From JAJDOD01 sp050299835 (lineage in GTDB: Bacteria > Pseudomonadota > Alphaproteobacteria > Rhodobacterales > Rhodobacteraceae), in the NCBI GenBank assembly GCA_050299835.1, contig JBNKWP010000010.1, positions 57,719-121,718 of the forward strand: a stretch of DNA of 64,000 nt, read 5' to 3'. Numbering within the stretch: the first letter of the stretch is position 1; each line of letters starts with the position of its first letter. A program made the translations under genes and the position numbers. Below are positions 35,773 through 44,338 of this stretch, in pieces. The notes under the pieces are model-generated. The model was given only the letters and a program-made list of their open reading frames with translations. It searched no databases and was not told the origin of the DNA.

Positions 35773-36266
35773 GCGCTGCGCATGGGTGCGAGAGCCTCGT
35801 TTTCGGCGCGGATACGTATCGTCAGGACGACCGCGTTAAGTACCGAGAAGACGACCGCCACCCACCAGAGCCCCAGCACCAGTGGCGCGACCGCGATTTC
35901 ACACACGACGAGGATGTAATTGGGATGGCTGACCCACCGGTACGGCCCGCGTGCCACGAGTGTCGTATCCGTCACGATGATCCGCGTCGTCCAGCGTCGA
36001 CCAAGTGACGCCAGGATCCACACCCGCAACGTCTGCAGCAAGGCAAATACAGTAAGCCAACCCAGGTGAATCGGTTGGTCGTGTCCGAAGATCACAAGCG
36101 CAACGATCCAGCAGGTGTGAAGGGCTACGATCAGCGGATAATGTCCGGGAGCAACTTCTCGGGCGCCAGCGGCCAGAAGGTCTCGCGTGTTGCGCCGCGC
36201 GATCACAAGCTCCGACAGGCGCTGAAGGATCAGAAACGTCAGAAAAAGCGCCGCCCCGCTGGTCAT
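35769..36266 (-). CDS. Isoprenylcysteine carboxyl methyltransferase-like enzyme
   Basis: A 165-residue membrane methyltransferase with about four hydrophobic segments. The C-terminal half has RGPYRWVSHPNYILVVCEIAV, the SAM/prenyl pocket signature of ICMT-like enzymes, and ends RIRAENEALAPMRS. In Bacillus, a type III PKS (BpsA) has an adjacent ICMT-like partner (BpsB) that O-methylates alkylpyrones; the same pairing is seen here. Both ends overlap neighbours (ATGA with the PKS, GTGA with the exporter), so the genes are made together. The likely reaction is O-methylation of the PKS product (inference from the pairing). Confidence 0.88.
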   Translation of the reverse strand: MTSGAALFLTFLILQRLSELVIARRNTRDLLAAGAREVAPGHYPLIVALHTCWIVALVIFGHDQPIHLGWLTVFALLQTLRVWILASLGRRWTTRIIVTDTTLVARGPYRWVSHPNYILVVCEIAVAPLVLGLWWVAVVFSVLNAVVLTIRIRAENEALAPMRSA

Positions 36267-37318
36267 GCCGCCTCGGCGGTCAGCGGCAGAAACGCACCCG
36301 TGAATCCCGGTCCCAGCGCCGTCGTCATCATCCGACCCGACGTGCCAGACTTCAGAACCCGGTCGAGAACGAACAGCACCGTTGGTGCCGACATGTTTCC
36401 GGCATCGCGCAGCACATCGCGCTCAGACGTCAGCACACCCTGTTCCAGATGCAGCGCACGTTCGATGGCCGACACCACCTTTGCGCCGCCGGGATGGCAG
36501 ACGAAGCGGTCAACATCCTCGCGCTTCATTCCGCAGGCCGCCAGCGCATCTGCCGCAGCGTCGGCCAAGTGTGTGCTGACGAAATCCGGAATGGCCCGGT
36601 CGAACACCACGCCAAGCCCGGTGTCGTCAACATCCCAGCCCATGATTCCCAGAGTATCGGGCCAGGTGATCTGCGTGCCGCGATCCAACGTCACCTGCTG
36701 CCCTTTGGCGCTGCGCCCCGAAAGACAGGCCGCAGCCGCACCATCGCCGAACAGAACAGTGGCGATGATATCGGCCTTCTGAAGCCGGTCCGTGCGGAAC
36801 GACAGCGTGCAGGCTTCCACGACCACCAGAAGGACACGCTCATCCGGATTGGCCTCTGACAATGTCTGCGCTATCGACAGGCCGGAAACGCCACCGGCAC
36901 AGCCGAGACCGAACACGGGCACGCGCCGCACGTCACGGCGAAAGCCCATCTCCTTCATTGCGCGCGCTTCAAGCGTTGGAGTTGCGACGCCGGTGGACGA
37001 CACCGTCACGATGCAGTCGACCTCGTCGGCTTCCCAGCCGGAGGCCTTCAGCGCAGTCTGAGCCGCATAGATAAAGAGCGCCGTGCCGCCTTCCAGATAC
37101 GCCGCATTGCGTTTCGACCAGCCGTGATCGCTGGAAAACCACTCTAGAGGCACCACCGAATAGCGTCGCTCGATCCCGGCGCTGACAAAGGTCGACAGCA
37201 GACGCTCGAATTGAGGATAGCGCGCCCCAAGGATTTCCTGGGCGCGCACTTGAACGACGTCTTGTGGCAGGACATGCGGCGGAAGAGCGGTGCCCAGACC
37301 GTGAAGAAAAACACTCAT
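36263..37318 (-). CDS. Type III polyketide synthase (chalcone/alkylpyrone synthase-like)
   Basis: A 351-residue homodimeric condensing enzyme. The catalytic triad is visible: Cys140 in VFGLGCAGG, His275 in VCHPGGAKV and Asn308 in DAGNMSAPTVLF. FGDGAAAACL and the C-terminal GPGFTGAFLPL also fit the family. Bacterial relatives without a plant-like GFGPG loop extend fatty acyl-CoA starters with malonyl-CoA to alkylpyrones or alkylresorcinols. ATG 37318 opens a four-gene reverse operon (PKS, ICMT-like, MMPL, exported protein). Product length and ring type cannot be told from sequence by eye. Confidence 0.92.
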   Translation of the reverse strand: MSVFLHGLGTALPPHVLPQDVVQVRAQEILGARYPQFERLLSTFVSAGIERRYSVVPLEWFSSDHGWSKRNAAYLEGGTALFIYAAQTALKASGWEADEVDCIVTVSSTGVATPTLEARAMKEMGFRRDVRRVPVFGLGCAGGVSGLSIAQTLSEANPDERVLLVVVEACTLSFRTDRLQKADIIATVLFGDGAAAACLSGRSAKGQQVTLDRGTQITWPDTLGIMGWDVDDTGLGVVFDRAIPDFVSTHLADAAADALAACGMKREDVDRFVCHPGGAKVVSAIERALHLEQGVLTSERDVLRDAGNMSAPTVLFVLDRVLKSGTSGRMMTTALGPGFTGAFLPLTAEAA

Positions 37319-37498
37319 TGATATCCGTTACCTTGTCATGGAGGCCGCCGACGGCACCTCAAATTCGAGCGTACCTTAACTTCTTGGCGGCACGTTCTAG
37401 TTCTTGCCGGGTCATTTGTAACAGATATCACCCAACATGGTTCCGGACCGGGTAGAGATTTTTCCGCTCCATCAAAGCGGACATTCTCGCATGTTACC

Positions 37499-37590
37499 GA
37501 ATGTCGGCTTCGTTCGCACAGCGGACATTGGGACACATCGAAAGGCCAGCGCGGGCTTCGCGGTCGCGGCGAAGGTCCGCTAAGAGCCCG
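37499..37590 (+). repeat. Dispersed repeat B-like copy (gap 37319-37722)
   Basis: AATGTCGGCTTCGTTCGCAC, AGCGGACATTGGGACACATC, then AGCGCGGGCTTCGCGGTCG and TCCGCTAAGAGCCCGTAACG. It shares the CGGGCTTCGCGG and GAGCCC landmarks with the other B copies. No gene is present in the gap. Confidence 0.6.
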
Positions 37591-37722
37591 TAACGGACTT
37601 TTTGCACCCTCCCCCAGTAATGGGAAAGTGGCCCGCGATTGGAGGCAACACTTAGCCGTTATTGCGTGTGAGCAAAGGTGCTATCCTGCTGCCTGAGATC
37701 GTCGGATCATGGAGCTGGGCGT

Positions 37723-38964
37723 ATGAAGGACGGAAGTACTCACTACGACGTGGTTGTGATCGGCGGAGGATGGGCCGGAATTGGCGTAAGCTACGCGTTG
37801 AAAGAGGCTGGCCTCAGCCACATCGTCTTCGAGCGGTCGCGCATCTGCGAAACCTGGCGCACTCAAAGATGGTCTGCATTTCGTATGAACACGCCGAATG
37901 TTCTGACGGTGATGCCGGGTGACAGTTACCAGGGTGACGACCCTGAAGGCTTCATGTCATGCCAAGAGTTCGTAGACATGGTCGAAGGTTTCGCCCGGCG
38001 CCATGCGCTTCCGGTTCGCACACTAACCTCGGTTCAGTCGGTTGAACGGCAAGACGGTGGTTTCGTTGTCGTCAGTGACGAAGAAACGGTGACGACTGAT
38101 CATGTCGTGGTCGCAACTGGCAACCTGAATGTTCCGAGACGTCCCGTCGGAGCAACTGGTCTTTCTCCTGATATCAACCAAATTGATGGTTCGGATTACC
38201 GCGACGCGGACGGCCTGCCCGAAGGCGCGGTTCTTGTCGTCGGCTGCGGGAACTCAGGCGGCCAGATCGCTGAAGATATCGCGTTGGCTGGCCGAAAGGT
38301 ATTTCTGTCAACCAGCAGGAATGGCCGCATTCCCCGCAGATATCGAGGAAAGGACGTTATTTTATGGCTGGTCGAAAACGGGCGGATGGCGCAGCCGCGC
38401 CCCCATGACGGTGGGCGCCCCTTGCTCGGTGCAACGCACACGATCTCTCTGCAATCGCTCAGCGCAATGGGGATCACGCTCTTGGGACGCTTCGAATCCG
38501 TGCTGCCGAATGGTAAGCTGACCTTCACTGATAGCCTTGCCGAAAGTCTTGAATATGGCGATGAGAATGCGCAAAGGGTTCGTGACGGAATAGATTCCTA
38601 TATCGCAGAGAACGGCATCGACGCTCCATCCGGCGCACTTGATGCCGCTGAAACCGCCGCTCCAATATTGCCTGAACCGCCGATCCTTCGGCTTGATCCG
38701 CAGGCTGAAGGCATCTCGACCGTCATCTGGTCGACGGGGTTTGTTGGCGACTTCTCCTGGCTGAAGGTGCCGGGAGCACTCGATAATCGAGGACAGCCGA
38801 TTGAATCGGGATGCGTTTCGGTGCCCGGAATATACTTCGCTGGTCTAGACTCCTCGGCGTCGCTTGCCGCCGGCACGATCCATGTCGTAGAGCAGGAGGC
38901 CGCCAAAGTCGTCGATCACATTGTGGCCAGGAAAGACGGCGAGCCGAAGCAACAAGTGACATGA
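37723..38964 (+). CDS. Flavin-dependent monooxygenase/oxidoreductase (FMO-like)
   Basis: A 413-residue FAD/NADPH enzyme. The FAD loop is VVVIGGGWAGIGVSYALKEAG (about 11-31). FERSRICETWRTQRW includes the family's G/CxTWR segment, and the NADPH loop is VLVVGCGNSGGQIAEDIAL (near 170). VIWSTGFVGDFSWL matches the C-terminal ATG-like motif of class B monooxygenases, and GIYFAGLDSSASLAAGTI ends the FAD site. GGAG lies eight bases before ATG 37723, preferred over a start 15 codons upstream. It stands alone between copies of repeat B; the substrate is unknown. Confidence 0.87.
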   Translation: MKDGSTHYDVVVIGGGWAGIGVSYALKEAGLSHIVFERSRICETWRTQRWSAFRMNTPNVLTVMPGDSYQGDDPEGFMSCQEFVDMVEGFARRHALPVRTLTSVQSVERQDGGFVVVSDEETVTTDHVVVATGNLNVPRRPVGATGLSPDINQIDGSDYRDADGLPEGAVLVVGCGNSGGQIAEDIALAGRKVFLSTSRNGRIPRRYRGKDVILWLVENGRMAQPRPHDGGRPLLGATHTISLQSLSAMGITLLGRFESVLPNGKLTFTDSLAESLEYGDENAQRVRDGIDSYIAENGIDAPSGALDAAETAAPILPEPPILRLDPQAEGISTVIWSTGFVGDFSWLKVPGALDNRGQPIESGCVSVPGIYFAGLDSSASLAAGTIHVVEQEAAKVVDHIVARKDGEPKQQVT

Positions 38965-38979
38965 GCCTCGGTTCCAGAG

Positions 38980-39060
38980 TCGGCTTCGTCCCGCATACCG
39001 GACCTTGGGAGGCATCGACAGGTCCGTGCGGGCTTCGCGGGCGCAGCGAACGGCAGCTAA
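38980..39060 (+). repeat. Dispersed repeat B copy
   Basis: CGGCTTCGTCCCGCATACCG, GACCTTGGGAGGCATCGACA, GGTCCGTGCGGGCTTCGCGG, GCGCAGCGAACGGCAGCTAA in order. It starts 16 bases after the monooxygenase stop. Confidence 0.75.
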
Positions 39061-39226
39061 CGCACCATCTTAATATTGTGGCCTCAAAGGAGCCGTTTGC
39101 ATCGCGGAAGCGAGAGCCCGCGGCCGGCAGCAACCACGGTGCCGACCAGACACCCTCAATTATCCTTTCCAACGCGGACACCAGATTGCCCGGGAGCGTT
39201 GGCTAGTGGGCGATCGACGCGCGAGG

Positions 39227-39973
39227 CTACTCCGGCCTTTTACGATTCGGTTTTCTTCGAACCTCTGGATCGAAGTACTGGATCAGCCGCGTAACTTCTG
39301 CGACCTCTTCAAGCTCCGCATTTGCCTTGGCAGTTTCAGCTCGTGTCTTTGCGCGTTCGCGTTTCTTCAGAGCGGCGACCAGCTGCCCATGATAGAACTC
39401 TTTATTTGCAATCAGAGAATCTAGTTCATCTTTCTCGCGCTGTGACTTCGGCCCTAAGATCAAAACTGTGTCGTGCTCGAAATCGAACTCTATGTGGTCT
39501 GGGTGGGGAACGGGGTCGGGGAGATCTGTAATTCCTGCTCGTCTCCGACGTTCCAGTTCGTTCTCCCAATAGTCCTTGTAGTCACGCAAAACTCGCACGT
39601 AGTTTTCGTGGTCCGCTCGAATTGCAGCCTCTGCGTTTTTGAGAAGCTCGGTGGCAAGACGTTGCGCATGCGCGTTGCCCCTGACGGCCGCCACCTGGAT
39701 CGCGCGCACAACGGCAACTGCCATGGGTACTTTGACGGTTCGCGGCCCCTCCTGAACATCAATATCCCGATAGGCTTCATCAATTATTATCCGTCTCAAT
39801 ACCTGATCGTGAGGGTTCCGAGGTTTGTTCTTTGACCCTTTGGGCCGTCCTTTCGGATTCCCCGATGTGCCGGGTTTGAATTGCGATTCTTGTGGTGGCT
39901 TCCCGAAACCAACACCATACCGCGATGAGCTCGGTGATGTTCGCTTGGACTTTTTTTCACGACCCTTGCTCAT
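39227..39973 (-). CDS. DUF5681 domain protein
   Basis: A 248-residue basic protein with the DUF5681 signature at residues about 20-55: GFGKPPQESQFKPGTSGNPK, GRPKGSKNKPRNP. The remainder is helical and charged, with a likely coiled coil at 190-225 (REKDELDSLIANKE; KKRERAKTRAETAKANAEL). DUF5681 proteins often accompany phage-like and integrative elements, sometimes next to DNA methyltransferases. Its ATG 39973 overlaps the methyltransferase stop (ATGA). It may be a DNA-binding partner of the methyltransferase or a packaging protein; neither is shown. Confidence 0.82.
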   Translation of the reverse strand: MSKGREKKSKRTSPSSSRYGVGFGKPPQESQFKPGTSGNPKGRPKGSKNKPRNPHDQVLRRIIIDEAYRDIDVQEGPRTVKVPMAVAVVRAIQVAAVRGNAHAQRLATELLKNAEAAIRADHENYVRVLRDYKDYWENELERRRRAGITDLPDPVPHPDHIEFDFEHDTVLILGPKSQREKDELDSLIANKEFYHGQLVAALKKRERAKTRAETAKANAELEEVAEVTRLIQYFDPEVRRKPNRKRPE

Positions 39974-41274
39974 TGCGCCGCCTCAAGTCTCCGCGGCTCT
40001 TCCGACGGATACCCACAAAGCAAATGGACTGCGTTGTCCTTTGCATATGTCTCCCATCGCGCCAAAATCCGATCGCAGTAAATGGGGTCGATTTCGGACA
40101 TGTAACACACCCGTCCAGTCTTCTCCGCGGCAATGAGGGTCGAACCAGAGCCTCCAAACAGGTCGAGGACTATGTCGCCGCGGCCTGATACATCCCGGAT
40201 GGCATCGGCGATCATCGCAACAGGTTTGACGGTGGGGTGCAGCCTGAGCTCGTCCATTCGGCCTGCTCGACGCGTGTTAACGCCGGCGTATTCCCAAACA
40301 TTCGTGCGATAGCGACCGTGCTGACCCAACTCGAAACTGTTGATGTGCGGTCCAGACCCAACTTTGAAGGCAAAGACCAACTCGTGACGCGAGCGGTAGA
40401 AGGTTCCCATGCCGCCGTTGTCTTTCACCCAGATGATAAGATTCTTGAGTTCATGGTAGGCCGACTGACCGGCAGCCATGATCTCCGTCATGTGGCGCCA
40501 ATCCATGGAAATAAAATGAATTGCTCCGTCCTCACTGTGATCGACCATGTTCCGGAAGGCGGCGGATAGGAACCTGGTGAACTCTGGGGAAGACATTTCC
40601 CCAGATGCCATGCTGAACTCTCGATGCTTGATTTTTCCGGAGTTCCCGACATGTCCCTCGATGGGAACATTGTAGGGTGGATCACTGAAAACCATTCGAG
40701 CTTTCTTACCATCCATCAGTAGCTCTGCTGTCCGGGGATCGAGAGCGTCGCCGCAGATCAATCGATGCCGCCCCAACTGCCAGATATCCCCAGGTCTTGC
40801 CCATTGTTGCGCTGGCGCATCCAAGTTATCATCAGACGGGTCATTCGGTTCCTCAGGCTCGCTGGCTTCGATGAGGTTGTCGATTTCTGGAATTGAGAAC
40901 CCAATCACACCAATGTCAAAGGATAGGTCTGGACTCTCCAGCAGGGCTCCAAGCTCGGCTGCCAGCAAATCGTCATCCCAGCCGGCGTTCAGCGCCAGCT
41001 TGTTATCGGCAATCACATAAGCCCGTTTCTCTTCATCGGTCATGTGATCAAACCGAAGCGCGGGTACCTCCGTGTAGCCGAGGAGTTTCGCTGCTTCGAC
41101 TCTGCCATGGCCAGCCAGGATGCTGTTGCTTCCATCGATCAGGATGGGATTGGTAAAGCCGAAAGTATTAATACTGTCAGCCAATTGGCGAATCTGTTTC
41201 TTCGAGTGTGTTCGTGCGTTTTGCTTCCAGGGAAGCAGAGTCGAGATCTGAATGTGCTCAATGGACTTAACCAT
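39970..41274 (-). CDS. ParB/Srx-like N-terminal domain + adenine DNA methyltransferase
   Basis: A 434-residue protein. The N-terminal ParB-like nuclease domain (about 5-100) has LPWKQNARTHSKKQIRQLADSI and ILAGHGRVEAAKLLG. The N6_N4 methyltransferase domain (about 165-425) has the catalytic DPPY at 198-201 and the SAM loop DLFGGSGST at about 371-379, in the order DPPY then FGGSG (beta class). Such proteins are typical of prophages and integrative elements. ATG 41274, with AGAGGTG upstream, is preferred to the in-frame GTG 41280. No restriction endonuclease is adjacent, so it is an orphan methyltransferase. Confidence 0.9.
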   Translation of the reverse strand: MVKSIEHIQISTLLPWKQNARTHSKKQIRQLADSINTFGFTNPILIDGSNSILAGHGRVEAAKLLGYTEVPALRFDHMTDEEKRAYVIADNKLALNAGWDDDLLAAELGALLESPDLSFDIGVIGFSIPEIDNLIEASEPEEPNDPSDDNLDAPAQQWARPGDIWQLGRHRLICGDALDPRTAELLMDGKKARMVFSDPPYNVPIEGHVGNSGKIKHREFSMASGEMSSPEFTRFLSAAFRNMVDHSEDGAIHFISMDWRHMTEIMAAGQSAYHELKNLIIWVKDNGGMGTFYRSRHELVFAFKVGSGPHINSFELGQHGRYRTNVWEYAGVNTRRAGRMDELRLHPTVKPVAMIADAIRDVSGRGDIVLDLFGGSGSTLIAAEKTGRVCYMSEIDPIYCDRILARWETYAKDNAVHLLCGYPSEEPRRLEAAQ

Positions 41275-41908
41275 TTTCACCTCTCATTTGAATTTTTGGT
41301 TACGCGTCGATGGGCGCAATGCTTGCATAGAACCCGCCCGCTGAAGGGCGGAGATGAACCCGTGCTGTCCGCTAAACGCCTCACGGTGGCCTGCCGATTG
41401 CGGGGCTCGACCTACCACCCGCAAATCATCTTGACCTGCCCAAAACTAGCACTCGAGATATTCTCTGCCAAGGGAAATTTCGAATATTCTCGATAAATAA
41501 CAATAATTTAGCACACAGCTAAAATTTTCGATGGATCAGAACAATTCCCTGATGAAGTTGAGAGAGTTCGCTGTTTCAAAATTAACAGGGAATTGGGTGT
41601 AAGCTATTGAAAAATGGTAATTGTGCGAGCCAAAACTGCTCAATGCCTGCGAGTCTAGGGAGAATTTGGCGTAAATTTCCCTGTAATTCCCTGTATTTTG
41701 CGCAGACCAGCTAGCCGCAGACTGCAAGCACAGCCAGACACTTCCCGTATCGCAGACCGTTCAAGGTGTAGGCTGGGAAGTCGCGCGTTCTCAAAGACAT
41801 GTGCGCTTCGACCGCTGGCGTAAACCGCAATCCGCTATGGAACAGGGGCGCAATCTAGCAGAAGTTTGCGCTCGCCGTTTTCGCGATACGAGGTTGAGTG
41901 TCGGAGGC
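41275..41908. other. Gene-poor segment beside the recombinase stump
   Basis: AT-rich compared with its neighbours. A reverse frame (41536-41727) gives text such as GNYREIYAKF and NFIRELF that resembles the untranslated flank often seen behind serine recombinase genes of this group; I do not call it a gene. Nothing else is recognisable. Confidence 0.4.
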
Positions 41909-42175
41909 TCAGAGAGTCGCGATGATCGCGCGTTGCTCATTCCAATCGGACGGAAGCTCATGGCGCATCAGCCACTCTGATGTGAGGCCGAGCGGATGTT
42001 TTCCGTCCAGGATATCACGGATGATGTCTGGTGCCAGGAAGGCCAGCCCCACCATCTGCTGGATACGACGCTTTGAGGCGTCTTCCGTTGCGGCGATCTC
42101 CCCAAATGTCTCGCCGTTCTTGATCCGCTCGAACCAGACCAGGGCCCGTGCGATATTGCGGATCAGGGTGACCAA
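41909..42175 (-). pseudogene. C-terminal stump of a second serine recombinase
   Basis: Up to 88 codons ending in the same way as the intact recombinase at 392-2068. The stump reads LIRNIARALVWFERIKNGET, then GEIAATEDASKRRIQQMVGL, AFLAPDIIRDILDGKHPLGL and TSEWLMRHELP; the intact protein has LLRNIGKAHRYFD, GEIAEREGVSKRRVQQ, AFLAPDIVRSIREGRHPVGL and TSEWLMRH. The catalytic and recombinase domains are missing, so it is inactive. It marks the edge of a decayed element that probably also carries the DUF5681/methyltransferase pair. Confidence 0.85.
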
Positions 42176-42255
42176 GGCAATAATGACCGTTCTTGCCCTG
42201 TGACCTGCCCCCGAGGCTCCCTCGTTTTTAACGAGAGTCTAGGACATACCGCCTG

Positions 42256-43029
42256 TCATTGTTCGTTTCTCAAGGTTGCGCTGCTCAAAGTCCCGGGAAC
42301 CTTCTCTACATTTGGCTGCCCTGAGAGTTGTAGCATGTGCCACAAGAGCACCTGATTGCTGGTGAGTACCGAGATGCCCAACTCGGCTTCCAGCGGTGCG
42401 ATCAGGTCGAGCGCGCGCAGATTTGTGCATGACAGAAAGACCGCGTCGCACGTCCGTTGCGCAGCGACCGTGCGAACGGCGTCCGCGATCGATTGCGCGT
42501 CGATTCTGGCCACGCGGATATCGTTTTCTTCTTCCATCGATCCATAGGAGACGATTTCCAGACCCGCTTCCTCAAGCTTCCCGCGCATGGCATGAGAAAC
42601 CTCGGCGACATAGGGCGTGACAAATCCAATGCGTGAGACCTTGAGCGCCTTCGTCGCAGCGATCACCGCACTCAAAGGATTCGTGGTGTGCGTCGTGTTT
42701 GCGCCGATGCGGATAGCGTTATCCACATTCTTCGGGCCGATACTTGTCGCACCCGACGTGCAGGCATAGGCGATCACGTCGAAAGGGTGTTCGTCAGGAA
42801 GAAGCGCCGCGGCGCGCGGCAATTCCGCCTCCATTTCCGCCAGTCCTTCCATGGTGACTTCGCTGCGGCATGGCACCCGCGTCACGTAATGCGCGATGCC
42901 ATCGCCAACCAATACGCGGCGCGCTTCGGCCTCCAGTGTTTCGTCAGTACGCAGGACGATGATCCCCAGATTGGCGCGATGGCCTAGCGGAGGCCCAAGT
43001 GTAAAGGCAAGTGCGGTCAAGATGTCCAC
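42256..43029 (-). CDS. Maleate isomerase/Asp-Glu racemase family protein (EutA-like)
   Basis: A 257-residue protein with the two catalytic cysteines of the family: Cys90 in AYACTSGATSIG and Cys201 in FLSCTNLRALDLI. Family relatives include maleate cis-trans isomerase, arylmalonate decarboxylase and EutA, annotated in ectoine-utilisation clusters. It starts with GTG 43029 inside the end of the M24 hydrolase gene (13-base overlap), so the two are co-translated. The pairing with an M24 enzyme supports the EutA-like assignment, but the real substrate is not known. Confidence 0.82.
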   Translation of the reverse strand: MDILTALAFTLGPPLGHRANLGIIVLRTDETLEAEARRVLVGDGIAHYVTRVPCRSEVTMEGLAEMEAELPRAAALLPDEHPFDVIAYACTSGATSIGPKNVDNAIRIGANTTHTTNPLSAVIAATKALKVSRIGFVTPYVAEVSHAMRGKLEEAGLEIVSYGSMEEENDIRVARIDAQSIADAVRTVAAQRTCDAVFLSCTNLRALDLIAPLEAELGISVLTSNQVLLWHMLQLSGQPNVEKVPGTLSSATLRNEQ

Positions 43030-44186
43030 TCCAGTTCAGGAAGTTCCCGCGGGCCCCTTGGTGTGAGCCACTCCGCTCCGTTCTCGCGGATCACGATGTT
43101 CTCTTCGTGCACCATCATACGGCCAGGCCCGAGGATCAGAGTCGGCTCCAGCGTCAGCACCATGCCGGCGACCAGTTCTGTGCGGTCGGTCGGAATCAGC
43201 GAGGGAGATTCGGTCAACCGCATGCCCAATCCGTGGCCCAGACGACCTCCGACTGGAGCATGGCTGTTTGCATCCAGCACCGGTGACATCGCTGCGTGCA
43301 GGTCAGCGGCGGTCACTCCGGGGCGCGCAGTTTCGAACGCGGTTTGGGTGACGTCAAAGAGGATGCGGTGAGCTTCCGCCATTTCAGGCGACGCAGGACC
43401 AACCGACCAGTTACGGTCGAAATCGCAGAAATACCCGTTCAGCACAGCGCCAGTGTCGAGCATCAGCAGATCGCCTGCAGTCAGAGGTCGGTTGTCTGCG
43501 GGCGAGATGACATCGCCATAGCCGCCCGGTGACGCGGCTCCGGCGAGATAGGACACCCAGTCAGCTCCTTCAGTCAGGAGCAACGCCTGAAACCGTCGGA
43601 AGACCTGCGAAAGGGTCACGCCGGGGCGTGCGATTTCCGGAAGTCTTGCAAAGGCACGGCCGCCAATTGCGCAGGCGCTGCGGATCAGTTCGATTTCCGC
43701 TTTGGATTTCTTTTCCTGCAATCTCCGCAACAGAGGGGAAGTGTCCACCGTGGTGTGGTCGGGCAGCAGTTTTTCAATTCTCGACCAGTCGGCAAGCGGC
43801 ATACGCAGTGATGTTTCTCGCCCCATGGGCAGGCCGAGCCTGCCGCCCTGCGGCAGGCAGTCCGACAAGGTATCGGCCAGCAGAGATACACCGTCATCTT
43901 CATAGTCCGGCGCATCCCATGTGCGGATGTTCTCTATCCAGGTAGACCGCATCAGCGGAGCCCCGATTTCGGGGATTACCGCCGTGGGTGTTCCTTGCGC
44001 CGGTATCACTAGAAACCACGGTCGTGTCGGGCTTTCCCAAAACCTGGTCAGGTAGCCGGTGAAGTAGCGTATGTCCGCCTCCGACGTAAGTAGAAGCGCT
44101 GAAATCTCCTGGTCAGCCATGGCGATTTGCGCACGGGCGCTGCGTTGAACGAATTCGTCACGTGAAAAGGGCGGAGTGAATGTCAA
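43017..44186 (-). CDS. M24 family hydrolase (ectoine hydrolase/Xaa-Pro peptidase-like)
   Basis: A 389-residue creatinase/aminopeptidase-fold protein. The N-terminal domain covers about 1-155; the C-terminal pita-bread domain has metal-ligand segments LLMLDTGAVLNGYFCDFDRNW (two Asp), GRLGHGLGMRLTESP (His), VLTLEPTLI (Glu) and MVHEENIVI (Glu). The family includes DoeA/EutD, which hydrolyses ectoine to N-alpha-acetyl-diaminobutyrate, as well as peptidases. The start appears to be TTG 44186, giving a normal N-terminus. It is co-translated with the EutA-like gene and divergent from a diaminopropionate ammonia-lyase-like gene, consistent with breakdown of a diamino-acid derivative. Confidence 0.85.
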   Translation of the reverse strand: MTFTPPFSRDEFVQRSARAQIAMADQEISALLLTSEADIRYFTGYLTRFWESPTRPWFLVIPAQGTPTAVIPEIGAPLMRSTWIENIRTWDAPDYEDDGVSLLADTLSDCLPQGGRLGLPMGRETSLRMPLADWSRIEKLLPDHTTVDTSPLLRRLQEKKSKAEIELIRSACAIGGRAFARLPEIARPGVTLSQVFRRFQALLLTEGADWVSYLAGAASPGGYGDVISPADNRPLTAGDLLMLDTGAVLNGYFCDFDRNWSVGPASPEMAEAHRILFDVTQTAFETARPGVTAADLHAAMSPVLDANSHAPVGGRLGHGLGMRLTESPSLIPTDRTELVAGMVLTLEPTLILGPGRMMVHEENIVIRENGAEWLTPRGPRELPELEWTS

Positions 44187-44297
44187 GGTGGTCTCTGTGA
44201 CGATGCTGGTGTGCGGACATTCTGCAGGTATGCGGGAAGGGTGTCGATGTCAGTATCCGGAATTTTCGAGAGCAAGATTTCCAAGATTTTGATTTCT

Positions 44298-44338
44298 ATG
44301 CACGCAAAACGTCTCAATTGAGTACAGAATGCGTGCAT
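44298..44338. promoter_or_regulatory. Nested palindrome between divergent catabolic genes
   Basis: The outer arms ATGCACGC (44298-44305) and GCGTGCAT (44331-44338) are perfect inverted repeats. Centred between them is the perfect 10-base palindrome CTCAATTGAG (44313-44322). Both share the same centre to within a base, a strong sign of a dimer or tetramer operator. It touches the start codon of the lyase gene at 44337, so that gene may have a very short or no leader. Confidence 0.6.

Noticed and set aside
44..42175. attL/attR pair made by the tRNA-Gln end and the recombinase stump
   Set aside because: By eye no second copy of the tRNA 3' end is present near 42 kb, and large serine recombinases usually do not target tRNA genes.
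42211..42237. Terminator after the EutA-like gene (CGAGG/CCTCG and CTCGTT/AACGAG hairpins)
   Set aside because: On the strand that would need it there is no U-tract after either stem.
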